From positions 91,674-155,673 of the forward strand of contig NZ_BSDJ01000016.1 of the NCBI RefSeq assembly GCF_027925525.1: 64,000 nt of DNA, given 5' to 3'. This DNA comes from Paenibacillus tyrphae (GTDB taxonomy: Bacteria; Bacillota; Bacilli; Paenibacillales; NBRC-103111). The translations under genes and the position numbers were made by a program. A model generated the notes under the pieces. It had not been told where the DNA came from. It made no database searches and saw only the letters and a program-made list of their open reading frames with translations. Below, in pieces: positions 8,236-17,512 of this stretch (within the stretch, counting starts at the first letter, position 1; each line of letters begins with the position of its first letter).

Positions 8236-9084
8236 ATGTCGTTTGAACAACTGGTCAAAGAAAGGTTTAACGAATTATCACCGGGTCAGAAGAAAGTAGC
8301 TGAGTACTTGGTTCAACAACCAGAGGAAGCTGTATTTAGCAAAGCTGCTCAGATCGGGCGTAAAGTGGAAGTAAGCGAAACAACTGTCATTCGGTTATCG
8401 TATGCGCTCGGTTTTAGCGGATTCACAGATATGCAGGAAAAAATCCAACGACAATTATTTGTAAACAATCATCAGTCTCCTATATTATCCGACATTAACA
8501 GTTCGGTACACTTTGAACAGGCAGACAGAGAGATCAGTCCATACGCTGAGGTTATCGAAAATGAGATCTTGTATTTAAGACAGATGATTGAGCAATTAAA
8601 GACAGAAGAAATGGATAAAGTAATTGACCGTTTGATCAACGCTGATCAAATCCTGATCGCCGGGTTTGGTTCGTCTTATGCTCCGGCCTATTGGTTTTCT
8701 TACACGCTTGGCATGCTTCGGGAAAACGTCACGGTTTGTCATCAGACGGGGGAATTTTATCAGAAGGTATGCAACCTCACAGAGAAATCCGTGGTCCTTG
8801 TCCTGTCTTTCCCGCGTTATAGCAAGGATGCCTTGCGCGTCGCTGTATGCGCAAAGGAACAAGGTATCCCATTGATTTCCGTGACTGACCGCATACTTTC
8901 GCCTGTAGGGCGTATTTCCGATATCACGCTGCCAACAAATGTGGATCCCAACTCCATTGCCACCGTCTTCAGTTTTCTTTTTCTGATTATTGAGGGGATC
9001 AATCACAAAGACAAAGCGAGAATACAAACGAGACAGCAAAAATTGGAGCAAATGTACTCAAGCTATGAAGTTTTTATCGAATAA
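8236..9084 (+). CDS. MurR/RpiR family transcriptional regulator (SIS domain)
   Basis: 282 residues with an N-terminal RpiR helix-turn-helix (LSPGQKKVAEYLVQQ, then SETTVIRLSYALGFSGF) and a C-terminal SIS fold (residues about 125-260, ILIAGFGSSYAPAYW, VLVLSFPRYSKDAL, VISVTD-like strand). The frame stays open upstream inside the M20 gene, but homology begins at the ATG at 8236, 33 bases after the M20 stop. SIS domains of this family usually sense phosphosugars; here the neighbours point to an amino acid derivative, which is inferred. The dyads at 7003-7041 are the likely target. Confidence 0.9.
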   Translation: MSFEQLVKERFNELSPGQKKVAEYLVQQPEEAVFSKAAQIGRKVEVSETTVIRLSYALGFSGFTDMQEKIQRQLFVNNHQSPILSDINSSVHFEQADREISPYAEVIENEILYLRQMIEQLKTEEMDKVIDRLINADQILIAGFGSSYAPAYWFSYTLGMLRENVTVCHQTGEFYQKVCNLTEKSVVLVLSFPRYSKDALRVAVCAKEQGIPLISVTDRILSPVGRISDITLPTNVDPNSIATVFSFLFLIIEGINHKDKARIQTRQQKLEQMYSSYEVFIE

Positions 9085-9126
9085 CTCATTTCTATTTTTG
9101 TCAAAATGTCAAGAAAGGGGATTGAC

Positions 9127-9990
9127 ATGTTGGGGAATATTAAGTTGGAGCCGCACATTTCTGTACGACTTTTACATTCCGTCGAGGAATTGACCTTGGT
9201 GCAGGAATTGGAGGGAATGGTCTGGGAAGCAGATCATCCCCTTCCGATTCATCAAACCATAACGGCAGTAAAAAATGGAGGAATAGTGCTCGGAGCCTAT
9301 GACGAGGATAAGCTCGTCGGATTTCAGTACAGTTTTGCTGGATTCGACGGAAAGAAAGCCTATCTATGCTCACACGCGCTTGGCATACATACTGACTATC
9401 GAAAATGCGGGATTGGGGAGATGCTGAAACGTGCACAGCGAGATGAAGCTATAAAAAAAGGCTATGACCTGATTACCTGGACGTATGACCCGCTGGAAAC
9501 TGTCAACGCGAATCTAAACATTAAGAAGCTAGGGGCCATATGCTCTCAATACATCGAGAACTGTTACGGAGAAATGCCGGATAGCCTCAATGCAGGAATT
9601 CCATCTGACCGGTTGCTCGCGGAGTGGTGGATTATTAGCGATCATGTCGCTGAAACCTTAGGACATAATGGCGGAGCACAGGTTACCGTTACGGATTGCT
9701 CAACCGTAATTAAGGTGAACATCAATGATCAAGGATATCCTGTTCCGGTGGAGACGATTACAAGCTTGACTACCAAAGACGTAAGACTTCTTGTACCGGT
9801 TCCTGCTTTCTATCAAAATATCAAGGGGCACGATTTATCGTTGGCATTATCGTGGCGAATGGCCACACGTTCTGTGTTCACTCATTATTTTCAACAAGGA
9901 TGGCAAGTGGTTGGTTTTATTAAGAATGAAGTAGCGGAGCACGAAAAAACCAGCAGCGTTCATTATTATGTGATGGAAAAGAACAAGTAA
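9127..9990 (+). CDS. GNAT family acyltransferase (COG3375 type), probable D-amino acid N-acyltransferase
   Basis: 287 residues. The acetyl/succinyl-CoA-binding GNAT core is near residues 25-150, with the Q/R-x-x-G-x-G/A loop appearing as YRKCGIGEML. It belongs to the long GNAT group found beside N-acylamino acid racemases. In Geobacillus kaustophilus a comparable gene encodes the N-succinyltransferase of the D- to L-amino acid pathway. The second ATG (9127) is chosen because AAAGGGG is six bases upstream; the ATG at 9106 lacks a site. It ends 21 bases before the racemase, which has its own strong ribosome site. Substrate is inferred from context. Confidence 0.85.
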   Translation: MLGNIKLEPHISVRLLHSVEELTLVQELEGMVWEADHPLPIHQTITAVKNGGIVLGAYDEDKLVGFQYSFAGFDGKKAYLCSHALGIHTDYRKCGIGEMLKRAQRDEAIKKGYDLITWTYDPLETVNANLNIKKLGAICSQYIENCYGEMPDSLNAGIPSDRLLAEWWIISDHVAETLGHNGGAQVTVTDCSTVIKVNINDQGYPVPVETITSLTTKDVRLLVPVPAFYQNIKGHDLSLALSWRMATRSVFTHYFQQGWQVVGFIKNEVAEHEKTSSVHYYVMEKNK

Positions 9991-10011
9991 AGATAGGTGG
10001 AGGAATTTGAC

Positions 10012-11121
10012 ATGGAGATCGAGCACATTGTACTGCGACATTTGAAAATGAAATTGTTGCAACCGTTCACAACGAGTTTAGGCAAGGAACTAGATAAAGA
10101 CTTTATACTGGTTGAGATCAAATCCAAACAAGGGATATCCGGTTGGGCAGAGTCCGTAGCCAGTATTAACCCTCTGTATAAAGAAGAAACAGTAAAAACG
10201 AACTGGCATGTGATGGAGGATTTTTTAATTCCGCTCTTGTTTCAGAAGGAAATCGAGCATCCGGATGAAGTGACGGAACGCTTCAAGCATATCCGGGGCA
10301 ATTACATGGCCAAATCTGCCCTGGAAGGGGCGATGTGGGATCTATACGCCAAAGAACAGGGCATTTCACTTGCCAAAGCATTGGGAGGCATAAAGGAGAA
10401 AATCGATGTCGGTATAAGCATAGGAATTCAGGATTCCGTTGGGCAATTGCTGCGGTTGGTAGATGAAAACGTAACGAAAGGCTATAAAAGGATCAAGGTG
10501 AAAATACAGCCTGGATGGGATGTCGACGTCATCCGGGAAATCAGAAGACATTTTCCGGATATTCAGTTAATGGCTGATGCCAATAGTGCCTATACGCTGC
10601 AGGACTTGGAACACTTGGCTGCTCTGGATGAGTTCAACTTGATGATGATTGAACAGCCAATTGCTCATGATGATATCATTGACCACGCAGTGCTGCAGGC
10701 GAGACTGAAAACACCTATTTGCCTGGATGAGAGTATTCATTCTGTAGACGATGTGCGAAAAGCGATCCAACTGGGCAGCTGCAAGGTAATCAACATTAAA
10801 ATCGGCAGAGTAGGGGGATTGACGGAAGCTAAAAAAATTCACGACTTGTGTGCAGAACATCAAATCCCGGTATGGTGCGGTGGCATGCTGGAGGCGGGAA
10901 TAGGCAGAGCGCATAACATTGCGATCACTACATTGCCCAACTTCATAATGCCAGGAGATACGGCAGCTTCCTCAAACTATTGGTCACAGGATATCATTGA
11001 TCCGGAGGTAACCGTGGAAAGCGGCGTTATTACGGTGCCAACCACGCCTGGGATCGGCTATGAACCCAATCGCGAACGGATTGCAGAGCGCACGCTGTAC
11101 AGCAAATATTATCGGGCTTAA
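10012..11121 (+). CDS. N-acyl/N-succinyl amino acid racemase (MenC/OSBS enolase superfamily)
   Basis: 369 residues of the enolase superfamily. All catalytic elements are present: the KxK pair in [11 protein letters not shown], metal ligands in [16 protein letters not shown] and LDESIHS, and the opposing lysine in [10 protein letters not shown]. The GGTGGAGG site precedes the ATG at 10012. The family is bifunctional, o-succinylbenzoate synthase (menaquinone) or N-succinylamino acid racemase. No men genes are nearby, whereas a GNAT acyltransferase and an M20 deacylase are, so racemisation of N-acylated D-amino acids is the more likely role. It would act between those two enzymes. Confidence 0.93.
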   Translation: MEIEHIVLRHLKMKLLQPFTTSLGKELDKDFILVEIKSKQGISGWAESVASINPLYKEETVKTNWHVMEDFLIPLLFQKEIEHPDEVTERFKHIRGNYMAKSALEGAMWDLYAKEQGISLAKALGGIKEKIDVGISIGIQDSVGQLLRLVDENVTKGYKRIKVKIQPGWDVDVIREIRRHFPDIQLMADANSAYTLQDLEHLAALDEFNLMMIEQPIAHDDIIDHAVLQARLKTPICLDESIHSVDDVRKAIQLGSCKVINIKIGRVGGLTEAKKIHDLCAEHQIPVWCGGMLEAGIGRAHNIAITTLPNFIMPGDTAASSNYWSQDIIDPEVTVESGVITVPTTPGIGYEPNRERIAERTLYSKYYRA

Positions 11122-11239
11122 GAGGGACGATATCCAGTCGCTCACAGTACGAAGGAGGAAGTTATTATGTGACGGACTTATAAGTGAGTCTGTCAAGAAT
11201 TTTGTGTAAGCTCTCAAAATTGATCTAGCAACTACGATG

Positions 11240-11456
11240 CCGCGGCTTGACATGGAGCCTCTGTGGGCATGATGATCGGCGATGCTTGCGATTCCCAAAC
11301 AGGTCATCGCCAAGGCAGTTAGCCTATCATGCCCACCCCTCCAAAGATTTGGCGAAAGAATGGCGATTTATCCTGCGCGATCAATTTCAACATGCTTTGG
11401 CAAACGGATATGTAGTCACCGGGTTATTACGCAGCGAGGGCTCATTAATAGTTTAA
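11240..11456 (+). pseudogene. Fragment of a second COG3375 GNAT acyltransferase
   Basis: Two short frames read as one C-terminus of the acyltransferase found at 9127-9990. The segment LAIPKQVIAKAVS (frame of 11282) is followed after a shift by SKDLAKEWRFILRDQFQHAL and GYVVTGLLRSEG (frame of 11247). The intact copy has at the same place LALSWRMATRSVFTHYFQQG and WQVVGFIKNE. The residues differ too much for a recent tandem duplication, so a divergent paralogue seems to have been deleted down to its tail. The rest of 11122-11502 contains the ribosome site of dsdA and no other gene I can support. Confidence 0.6.
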
Positions 11457-11502
11457 AACAATGAAAAGGAAGAAACATCGAAAGCTAAGCGAGGGATAAG
11501 TC

Positions 11503-12855
11503 ATGTACAACAACAATATTCTGGGGAAATCGTTGGAACGATGGATAGAGGAATTTCCTTTGATAACGCAATTGATTTCCACCGAGGAAGTATTTTGGAA
11601 CAATCCACATTATCGACCATTTGAACAATGTGCTGGTGAGCTTCCCTTGGAAGAAAAACATGTACAGGATGCGGAGCAGAGGCTACAACGGTTTGCTCCT
11701 TATCTGGCCAAAGCTTTTCCTGAAACAAGACAAATGAATGGGATCATTGAGTCTCCTCTCGTGCAAATTCCAGCTATGCAACAAGATGTGGAGGACAGGT
11801 ACGGTCAAAAAATTCTTGGGCAATTATGGCTCAAATGCGATAGTCATCTGCCCATTTCAGGATCTATAAAAGCAAGAGGCGGCATTTATGAAGTATTGAA
11901 GTATGCTGAGGATTTAGCCATCCATCATAACATGCTTACCGTTGAAGAGGATTACTCTATCCTGGCTGACCAAGCTTTCAAGGATTTCTTTTCACAATAT
12001 TCTATCGCCGTAGGATCAACAGGTAATTTAGGGATGAGCATTGGAATTATTAGTGCCGAAATCGGGTTCCATGTAACTGTGCATATGTCTGCGGATGCAA
12101 AGCAGTGGAAAAAAGATTTGCTTAGAAAAAAAGGCGTGGTTGTCGTTGAATATGCATCGGATTACAGCAAGGCCGTAGAAGAAGGACGTAAACAATCGGA
12201 GCAAGACCCTACTTGTTATTTCATTGATGATGAAAATTCCCAAGATTTATTTTTGGGGTATTCGGTAGCCGCCCCCCGATTAAAGAAACAACTGGAAGAC
12301 AGGAAGGTCATTGTAGATGAAGACCATCCGCTGTTTGTATATCTCCCATGTGGAGTAGGTGGGGGACCGGGCGGCGTAGCTTTTGGCTTAAAGTTGCTTT
12401 ATAAGGATCAAGTACATTGCTTTTTCGGTGAGCCTACCCATTCACCATGTATGCTGCTTGGTTTAATGACGGGTATGCACAATAAAATTTCTGTACAAGA
12501 TTTTGGGATAGACAACATCACAATTGCTGACGGACTAGCAGTGGGAAGGCCGTCCGGTTTTGTTGGAAAAACCGTCGAAGGTTTATTGAGTGGAATTTAT
12601 ACAGTGAGTGACGATCAGTTGGTTGAACTGTTACGTGCGCTAGTCGATACGGAAAACATTCACCTAGAGCCTTCGGCATTGGCGGGTGCTTATGGCGCCA
12701 TTCAATTATTCAAGAGCGAAGCCGGGCACAATTATGTGGAAAAGCATGACTTGCGAAAAAAACTAATGAATGCCACACACATCATTTGGGCAACCGGAGG
12801 TAGTATGGTTCCTGAAGATATCATGGCATCCTACTATTCCATGGCCAAATCGTGA
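11503..12855 (+). CDS. dsdA: D-serine ammonia-lyase (D-serine dehydratase)
   Basis: 450 residues, the normal size of DsdA, a PLP enzyme converting D-serine to pyruvate and ammonia. The PLP lysine lies in SGSIKARGG, the substrate/phosphate loop in [10 protein letters not shown], and a glycine-rich PLP-phosphate loop in CGVGGGPGG. The start ATG follows GAGGGATAAGTC. There is no DsdC-like regulator or DsdX permease beside it. Its placement after the acyl-racemase genes makes the whole block look dedicated to D-amino acids. Confidence 0.95.
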   Translation: MYNNNILGKSLERWIEEFPLITQLISTEEVFWNNPHYRPFEQCAGELPLEEKHVQDAEQRLQRFAPYLAKAFPETRQMNGIIESPLVQIPAMQQDVEDRYGQKILGQLWLKCDSHLPISGSIKARGGIYEVLKYAEDLAIHHNMLTVEEDYSILADQAFKDFFSQYSIAVGSTGNLGMSIGIISAEIGFHVTVHMSADAKQWKKDLLRKKGVVVVEYASDYSKAVEEGRKQSEQDPTCYFIDDENSQDLFLGYSVAAPRLKKQLEDRKVIVDEDHPLFVYLPCGVGGGPGGVAFGLKLLYKDQVHCFFGEPTHSPCMLLGLMTGMHNKISVQDFGIDNITIADGLAVGRPSGFVGKTVEGLLSGIYTVSDDQLVELLRALVDTENIHLEPSALAGAYGAIQLFKSEAGHNYVEKHDLRKKLMNATHIIWATGGSMVPEDIMASYYSMAKS

Positions 12856-12954
12856 GTGTCAATATTTTATTGAGCTATTCTGTGCAATACATGACCAAGT
12901 AAGTTTTGTAAATAACAATTACTAACGTTTATTCTGTTTACTGTAATCCAGCTT

Positions 12955-13661
12955 GCATTTTTATCGATATATTGTTTCTGAGCTTGGCCACACATGAATG
13001 TCAGCAATCGAAATAGTTCATTGAGATTCAGATCAAATAAAGGACTTTGTAAGTCTGAAGGGGGGGATTTTTCTAAAGACTACGGATGAAATGTGGTTTG
13101 ATAGATCGATAACATTTTGCTGGGGTGTTTCAGTAACAACCTTTTTAAAATCAAACCCGCACTTACAAAAGTCAATTATATTCCTGCCCTGCCAAGATAT
13201 CGTTTTTTTGCAAGAAGGGCAACTTCTATTAGAGAAATTAAATGTCTTTCGCAAGCAGTATAAAAGGCAAGTTCCCAGACTTTTCTGCTATACATAGGAC
13301 TTTCACTTAAGCACATTGGACAGACTTTTGATTTAAGATTATGTATAGCATTCTCAGGTATAGTCTCATTTCCGTAAATTACAAACCTACCTTCTGATTC
13401 ACAAAACGTTAAATTCCGTAAAGAGTCGCTAGAATAATTGCACAAAATACTTAGTCTTTCAAGGCTTTGAGTGGCCCTCAATATCGTTGTACAAGCTATT
13501 CTGCTTAAATATCCCGGCATTGTTAATCCAGAAAGTTGGAACATGGGAAGTGGATTCTCGAAATGATTAGCGGATGCCAGTCGAAAAATGTAACCCGAGA
13601 GGCTTTCATCGAAAAAGGGAATAGGTCGTTTTGGAAGAATCAATATTGTAACTCCATTCAA
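12955..13661 (-). pseudogene. tniQ: TniQ/TnsD-like transposon targeting protein, frameshifted
   Basis: The N-terminus (LPKRPIPFFDESLSGYIFRL) and a zinc-finger region (CPMCLSESP...ACERHLISL, then CPSCKKT and CKCGFDF) are those of TniQ/TnsD, the target-site selector of Tn7- and Tn5053-like transposons. The frame breaks at about 13225, between HLISL and CPSCKK. It breaks again at the G-run near 13060, after which SPLFDLNLNELFRLL and FMCGQAQKQY are readable. No TnsA, TnsB/TniA or TnsC gene is nearby, so this is an orphan relic. Only about 230 residues are recognisable against 300 or more for the family. Confidence 0.75.
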
Positions 13662-13884
13662 TTAGAAAACGTAATAAAATAACTTTAATTCAAATTATCA
13701 TTTTTTCATTATTAACATAAATATCCATAATTATAACTCAGGCTAAAGGAACAAAAATTGGAGTACAGCCTACTGGATGATCTTCCATTAATACTTTTAT
13801 CAGCCTAAACGTAAAATACTCCCCATCTTTCAATAGCCTTAAGCTCATAAGAAAATAAGGCATCCTAAATGAGGAGGTTGCCTC

Positions 13885-14203
13885 ATGACAAAAAGAGATC
13901 AACGTCAAAACGGATGGGCGAAACGCATTGAAGCTTATAAGGCCAGCGGACTCACTATGGTAACATGGTGCAGTACCAATCAAGTCAATTTGGAACAATT
14001 GAAATATTGGACACGGAAACTCAAAAAAATCGCCTCGTCAGACATCGTTTCTTCGGCCCGCTTTATTCCGGTTACCGTCACGGAGCTCGCCGCTCCTCTT
14101 GCCTCTTCTTCGCTTGTTATTCATGTCGGGCCTGCCAGCATCGCCCTCCAAAAAGGATTTGACCGGCAGTTGCTACGTGAAGTGGTAGAAGCCTTAACCT
14201 CAT
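13885..14203 (+). CDS. tnpA: IS66 family accessory protein TnpA
   Basis: Small basic protein with a helix-turn-helix (WAKRIEAYKASGLTMVTWC, then NQVNLEQLKYW), the accessory protein of IS66 elements. The GAGGAGG site lies six bases before the ATG. Homology ends near LLREVVEALTSSC at about 14203, where tnpB begins. The reading frame has no stop there and runs on to 14427, because a later frameshift puts tnpB codons into this frame. The native protein end is therefore uncertain. Confidence 0.75.
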
Positions 14204-14427
14204 CATGCTTACGTTTTCAAACGCACACCCTGTCTATCTGGCATTCGGCGCCACGGACTTGCGTAAATCAATCGATGAGACTCGCTGCGCTCGTCCAAGA
14301 AGATTATGGCCTGAATCCATTCTCTCCGAGCTTGTTCGTGTTTTGCAATCGCGAGCGTAACAAGCTCAAGCTACTCTTTTGGGAGGTCAACGGCTTCTGG
14401 CTTTTTTACCGTCGTCTTAAATTTTGA
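14204..14427 (+). pseudogene. tnpB: IS66 TnpB, frameshifted and truncated
   Basis: Begins at ATG 14204 as MLTFSNAHPVYLAFGATDLRK, the conserved start of TnpB. It then loses frame at about 14270. The rest (RLAALVQEDYGLNPFSPSL, FCNRERNKLKLLFWEVNGFW) continues in the tnpA frame. It ends at a premature stop after FYRRLKF, where intact copies continue for some tens of residues. It is not functional. Confidence 0.8.
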
Positions 14428-14749
14428 AGGTCGACGATTCTCAATCCCATATAGCCCGTTAAATCAGGCTTCTCAGTCTAAAACTTTATCTTCACTGGTC
14501 ACTAATAACTACTTCAACTATTCGCCAGTTAGTTTAGCGGCCGGGGGCGAAAAATTAAACAAATTTAATATATTTAAACGACTTTATTATGAATTAAGCA
14601 ACTTAATAACAGCTCGCATCTATCTTACGTGCGCGCGTAACTTTCAGCTGCGTAAATGATTTCATGAATCCCGTCGCTTTTCTAGGTGTGCGGGATTTGT
14701 TTTGCTTTACAAATTAGCCATGAAATAGATAATTAAAATGACAAAACAA
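14428..14749. other. Non-coding stretch after the IS66 remnant
   Basis: No coding frame with codon character or a ribosome site was found. The only structure is AATCCCG...CGGGATTTGTTTTG near 14665-14702, a weak hairpin followed by Ts that could be a terminator. The DNA is AT-rich with scattered stops, as expected for decayed insertion DNA. Confidence 0.4.
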
Positions 14750-14782
14750 ATTACAATTCACATTTTTTTTGTGAGTTGTAAT
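14750..14782. repeat. Hairpin-forming inverted repeat with T-only loop
   Basis: ATTACAATTCACA (14750-14762) is matched by TGTGAGTTGTAAT (14770-14782) with one mismatch, separated by seven Ts plus a shared T. It could be a bidirectional terminator-like hairpin or the end of a mobile element. No neighbouring gene clearly uses it. Confidence 0.55.
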
Positions 14783-14952
14783 TAAAAATGTCGCTGATTT
14801 GAAGATAATCAAATACCTACTGTGATTAAAATTAAAAAAGTGAACAACAAAGGGGATTTGCGTTCCCGTGGCTGTTTGGAAAAAAGAAGGCAAGGATGAT
14901 ATTTAATTTTGTCGGGAAACGCGTAAGACGGTAAGAACATATATGGTTAACC

Positions 14953-14977
14953 GTAATTGATATATGTTATCAATTAC
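14953..14977. repeat. Perfect 10-bp inverted repeat
   Basis: GTAATTGATA (14953-14962), a five-base loop, then TATCAATTAC (14968-14977). The symmetry is exact. It lies 150 bases upstream of a strong terminator, in DNA without a supported gene, so it could be an operator or part of a small RNA. Confidence 0.5.
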
Positions 14978-15123
14978 GAAAAACATACATACTATGCTTG
15001 AGATGTATAAACGACCCTCATCTTGGATTCTTTGGCGCCGTAAAGAACAATCTTCTATTACAACGGGACGTTGATACCGGTCGTTCAAGGTTAATTGGGA
15101 GGGATACCTTATAAGTTGCTGTT

Positions 15124-15150
15124 AGCCCCCGGTTGCGCGGGGGCTTTTTT
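15124..15150 (+). terminator. Rho-independent terminator, + strand
   Basis: AGCCCCCG, a short loop and CGGGGGCT followed by six Ts. The T-tract is on the + strand, so it ends rightward transcription. No protein gene precedes it within 700 bases, which suggests a small non-coding transcript or a lost gene. It stands back-to-back with the end of the leftward MFS gene (stop at 15156). Confidence 0.8.
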
Positions 15151-15155
15151 ATCTT

Positions 15156-16628
15156 TCACGATTGACGGGCTCCGTTTCGCCCCGCCAGCATCAATGCCAG
15201 CGGCAGGATGAGGGCAGTGGCGGCGGCCAGCACATATAGGCAACGGTTAAACGCGTCAGGATAGGCGGATACCGAGCCGGTATGAGCGCCAAGAGCGCTA
15301 AGCCATACGATGCCGATCAGGGCGATTCCGATCGTAGAGGCGATCTGTATGCTGGTTGTCATGACACCGGATGCGGAGCCGATGTCCGTTGTGCGGATTT
15401 TCGCCAAAACGATGTTAGTCAGTGGCGCGGCAACGAAGCCTTGACCGATGCCGAGCACAGCTAGAGCCGGGATCCACACGCCGATATCGGATGAAACCCC
15501 GGTCGTTCGGACCGCCCAGCTAAGCAGCAGGTAACCTGCAGTCGTCAAGATGGAACCGACGGTCAGCACATGGGCTCCAAGCTTCGCAGCGACTCGGGAA
15601 GAGAACAGCGATGCGAGGAAATAGCCCATTCCCATCGACCCGATGACAAGACCTGCTTGCAGAGCCGAGAAATGAAGTCCAAGCTGAAGCATGTAGGCGG
15701 AGACAAGGAAGAAGGCGCCCTGCGACGACATCAACAGCAGCACGACGAGAATGCCGAACGTGAACACCTTATGTCTAAAGAGAGCGACATTCATAAATGG
15801 GAGCCGGCCGCGGCGCAATAGTCGCCGTTCGTACCAGGCGAACAAAACCAACACAGGGGCCGACAAGAGCAAACTGACGACGAGGCCGGCGGGCCATCCT
15901 TCACGCTGTCCCTGCACGAGCGGATAGACGAGCATCAGCAAGCCGGCAGCGGCGAGTGCGGCTCCAATCCAATCCAGTCTGGCGCGATCCGGCGAGCCGG
16001 ATTCCGGAATAAACGGAATTAGGGCCAATATCAGAGCCCCGAGCAGGACGCTGATCAGGAACACCGCTCTCCAATCCAGATCCCACAAATTCATGCGGAG
16101 AAGCAGCCCGCCGATGATCTGCCCGGCCGTCGCCGCGATTCCCTGAGTCGCTCCATACATGCCGAAGATCGCACCTCGACGTTCCGGAGTATAATTGGCT
16201 TGAATGAGGGATAAAACCTGCGGCATAAACAGAGCGGCGCCGACGCCTTGCAATACGCGCAACGCAATGAGCATAGTGACATGGGCAGATAAGCCGCATA
16301 ACAGAGAAGCGATCGTGAATAAGGCCACTCCGATGAACAGCATTCTCCGGCGTCCAAACCGATCGCCCAGCCGGGCGCCGATAATCAGCAGAACGGCGAA
16401 CGTAAGAGTGTACCCGGTAAGCATCAATTGTACATCGGCGAAGCTGGCCCCGAGCCCTTTCTGGATCGAAGGCGTGGCTACGTTCACGATGAACACGTTC
16501 GACACTGCCATAAATACAGGCAAAAGCAGAGCCGGCAGCATCAGACGCGATCTGCGTCCGTCTCCTTTGGAGGCGGGGTCGCGAGTCCGCACCAACTGGG
16601 CGGAAGCGTCCGAAAGTGTATTGGGCAT
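15156..16628 (-). CDS. MFS multidrug efflux transporter (DHA2/QacA-EmrB type)
   Basis: 490 residues with about 14 hydrophobic segments, the DHA2 family of proton-coupled drug exporters. Motif A appears as GARLGDRFGRRRMLF and motif C-like glycines follow in helix 5. The ATG at 16628 is preceded by AAAGGGGAA. It is divergent from a TetR gene; its TTGACA-17-TATCAT promoter carries a TetR-type operator in the spacer, so the pump should be induced by a ligand of that repressor. The drug is not predictable. Confidence 0.9.
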   Translation of the reverse strand: MPNTLSDASAQLVRTRDPASKGDGRRSRLMLPALLLPVFMAVSNVFIVNVATPSIQKGLGASFADVQLMLTGYTLTFAVLLIIGARLGDRFGRRRMLFIGVALFTIASLLCGLSAHVTMLIALRVLQGVGAALFMPQVLSLIQANYTPERRGAIFGMYGATQGIAATAGQIIGGLLLRMNLWDLDWRAVFLISVLLGALILALIPFIPESGSPDRARLDWIGAALAAAGLLMLVYPLVQGQREGWPAGLVVSLLLSAPVLVLFAWYERRLLRRGRLPFMNVALFRHKVFTFGILVVLLLMSSQGAFFLVSAYMLQLGLHFSALQAGLVIGSMGMGYFLASLFSSRVAAKLGAHVLTVGSILTTAGYLLLSWAVRTTGVSSDIGVWIPALAVLGIGQGFVAAPLTNIVLAKIRTTDIGSASGVMTTSIQIASTIGIALIGIVWLSALGAHTGSVSAYPDAFNRCLYVLAAATALILPLALMLAGRNGARQS

Positions 16629-16659
16629 AGAAAGTTCCCCTTTCTCACTACTCGCTCGA

Positions 16660-16749
16660 TTGACAGGAGGCGAGAGGATTTCATATAATGGAGGAGACAG
16701 GTCTGTCTCTTCATGATGAAATGATACAGACAGATCTGTCTCATGTCAA
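16660..16749. promoter_or_regulatory. Divergent promoters with two TetR operators
   Basis: Rightward promoter for tetR: TTGACA (16660-16665), 18 bases, TATAAT (16684-16689). Operator 1, GAGACAGGTCTGTCTC (16694-16709), lies just after it. Leftward promoter for the pump: TTGACA read from 16749 to 16744, 17 bases, TATCAT read from 16726 to 16721. Operator 2, the perfect palindrome AGACAGATCTGTCT (16728-16741), fills its spacer. Each promoter thus has its own copy of the same operator. Confidence 0.85.
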
Positions 16750-16787
16750 CATGCTTTTTTCCAAACCTATAGAGACGGGGGTCGAAG

Positions 16788-17372
16788 ATGAAAAAAGAAT
16801 CGGCTAGAGATCGTATACTGCGGGTCGCCTCAGAATTGTTTTACATGGAGGGAATACGGGCGGTCGGCATCGATCGGATTATCAAGCAATCTGGCGTTGC
16901 CAAGGCAAGCTTCTATCGAAGTTTCGCGACGAAAGATGATCTGGCGGTTGCTTATCTCGAATCTAGGGATGAGCTAAAAGTAGAAAAACTGGAAAAATTG
17001 AGGCAGCTGTATCCGAGCTCTCCTAAGGAACAGCTCGGCGCCCTCATTCACGATGTGACCGAACAGATGGGGATGCCGGATTACCGGGGATGTCCGTTCT
17101 TGAACGCGGCGGTCGAATTTCCGGATCCGGATCACCCCGCCCACATCAAATTGCTGGACATTCAGAGGAGCTTCTGGTCTCGGGTTCTAGAGCTTGCAAG
17201 GGAGGGCGGGGCACGACAGCCCGAGGAGTTGACTGCGCAGCTGAGGATGTTGTATGACGGATTCGTCATGAAGAGCTACTTGGATAAGTCCGATTTTGAT
17301 CCGGAGTATTTCCGGAAGGCTGCGGAGCTGCTCTTGGAGAAGCAGCTCGCTCCGGACAACCATCGCGGGTAA
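16788..17372 (+). CDS. TetR family transcriptional repressor
   Basis: 194 residues with an N-terminal TetR helix-turn-helix (RDRILRVASELFYMEGIRAV, then SGVAKASFYRSFATKDDLAV) and a variable C-terminal ligand domain containing DYRGCPFLNAA, common in TetR regulators of efflux pumps. GACGGGGGTCG precedes the ATG at low similarity to a ribosome site. It is divergent from the MFS pump and very probably binds the AGACAG-N2-CTGTCT-like palindromes in between, repressing itself and the pump. Confidence 0.92.
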   Translation: MKKESARDRILRVASELFYMEGIRAVGIDRIIKQSGVAKASFYRSFATKDDLAVAYLESRDELKVEKLEKLRQLYPSSPKEQLGALIHDVTEQMGMPDYRGCPFLNAAVEFPDPDHPAHIKLLDIQRSFWSRVLELAREGGARQPEELTAQLRMLYDGFVMKSYLDKSDFDPEYFRKAAELLLEKQLAPDNHRG

Positions 17373-17392
17373 CGAACGATAGTCATTTCGCG

Positions 17393-17512
17393 GGAGGCAA
17401 TATTACGCTTAAAGATCATTCCCCTGTGAAAATCGAGTTACCGCATATTGACGTCGATGTATACGAGCCGTCCGCGCAATTCGGCAGAAATTCCGGCCAA
17501 TGGACGGCATAG
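17393..17512 (+). other. Unrecognised short open fragment
   Basis: Forty in-frame codons with good codon character (ITLKDHSPVKIELPHIDVDV, ending FGRNSGQWTA) and a stop at 17510-17512, but no start codon or ribosome site. It looks like the C-terminal end of a deleted protein. I do not recognise the family. Otherwise 17373-17616 is empty. Confidence 0.3.

Larger units (their letters stand above)
13885..14427 (+). mobile_element. IS66-family insertion sequence remnant
   Basis: Contains the first two genes of an IS66-type element, tnpA followed by a broken tnpB. The large transposase tnpC is absent and the homology stops at about 14424. No terminal inverted repeats were identified by eye. It lies directly beside the TniQ relic, so 12.9-14.4 kb is an insertion hotspot. 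Confidence 0.8.
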
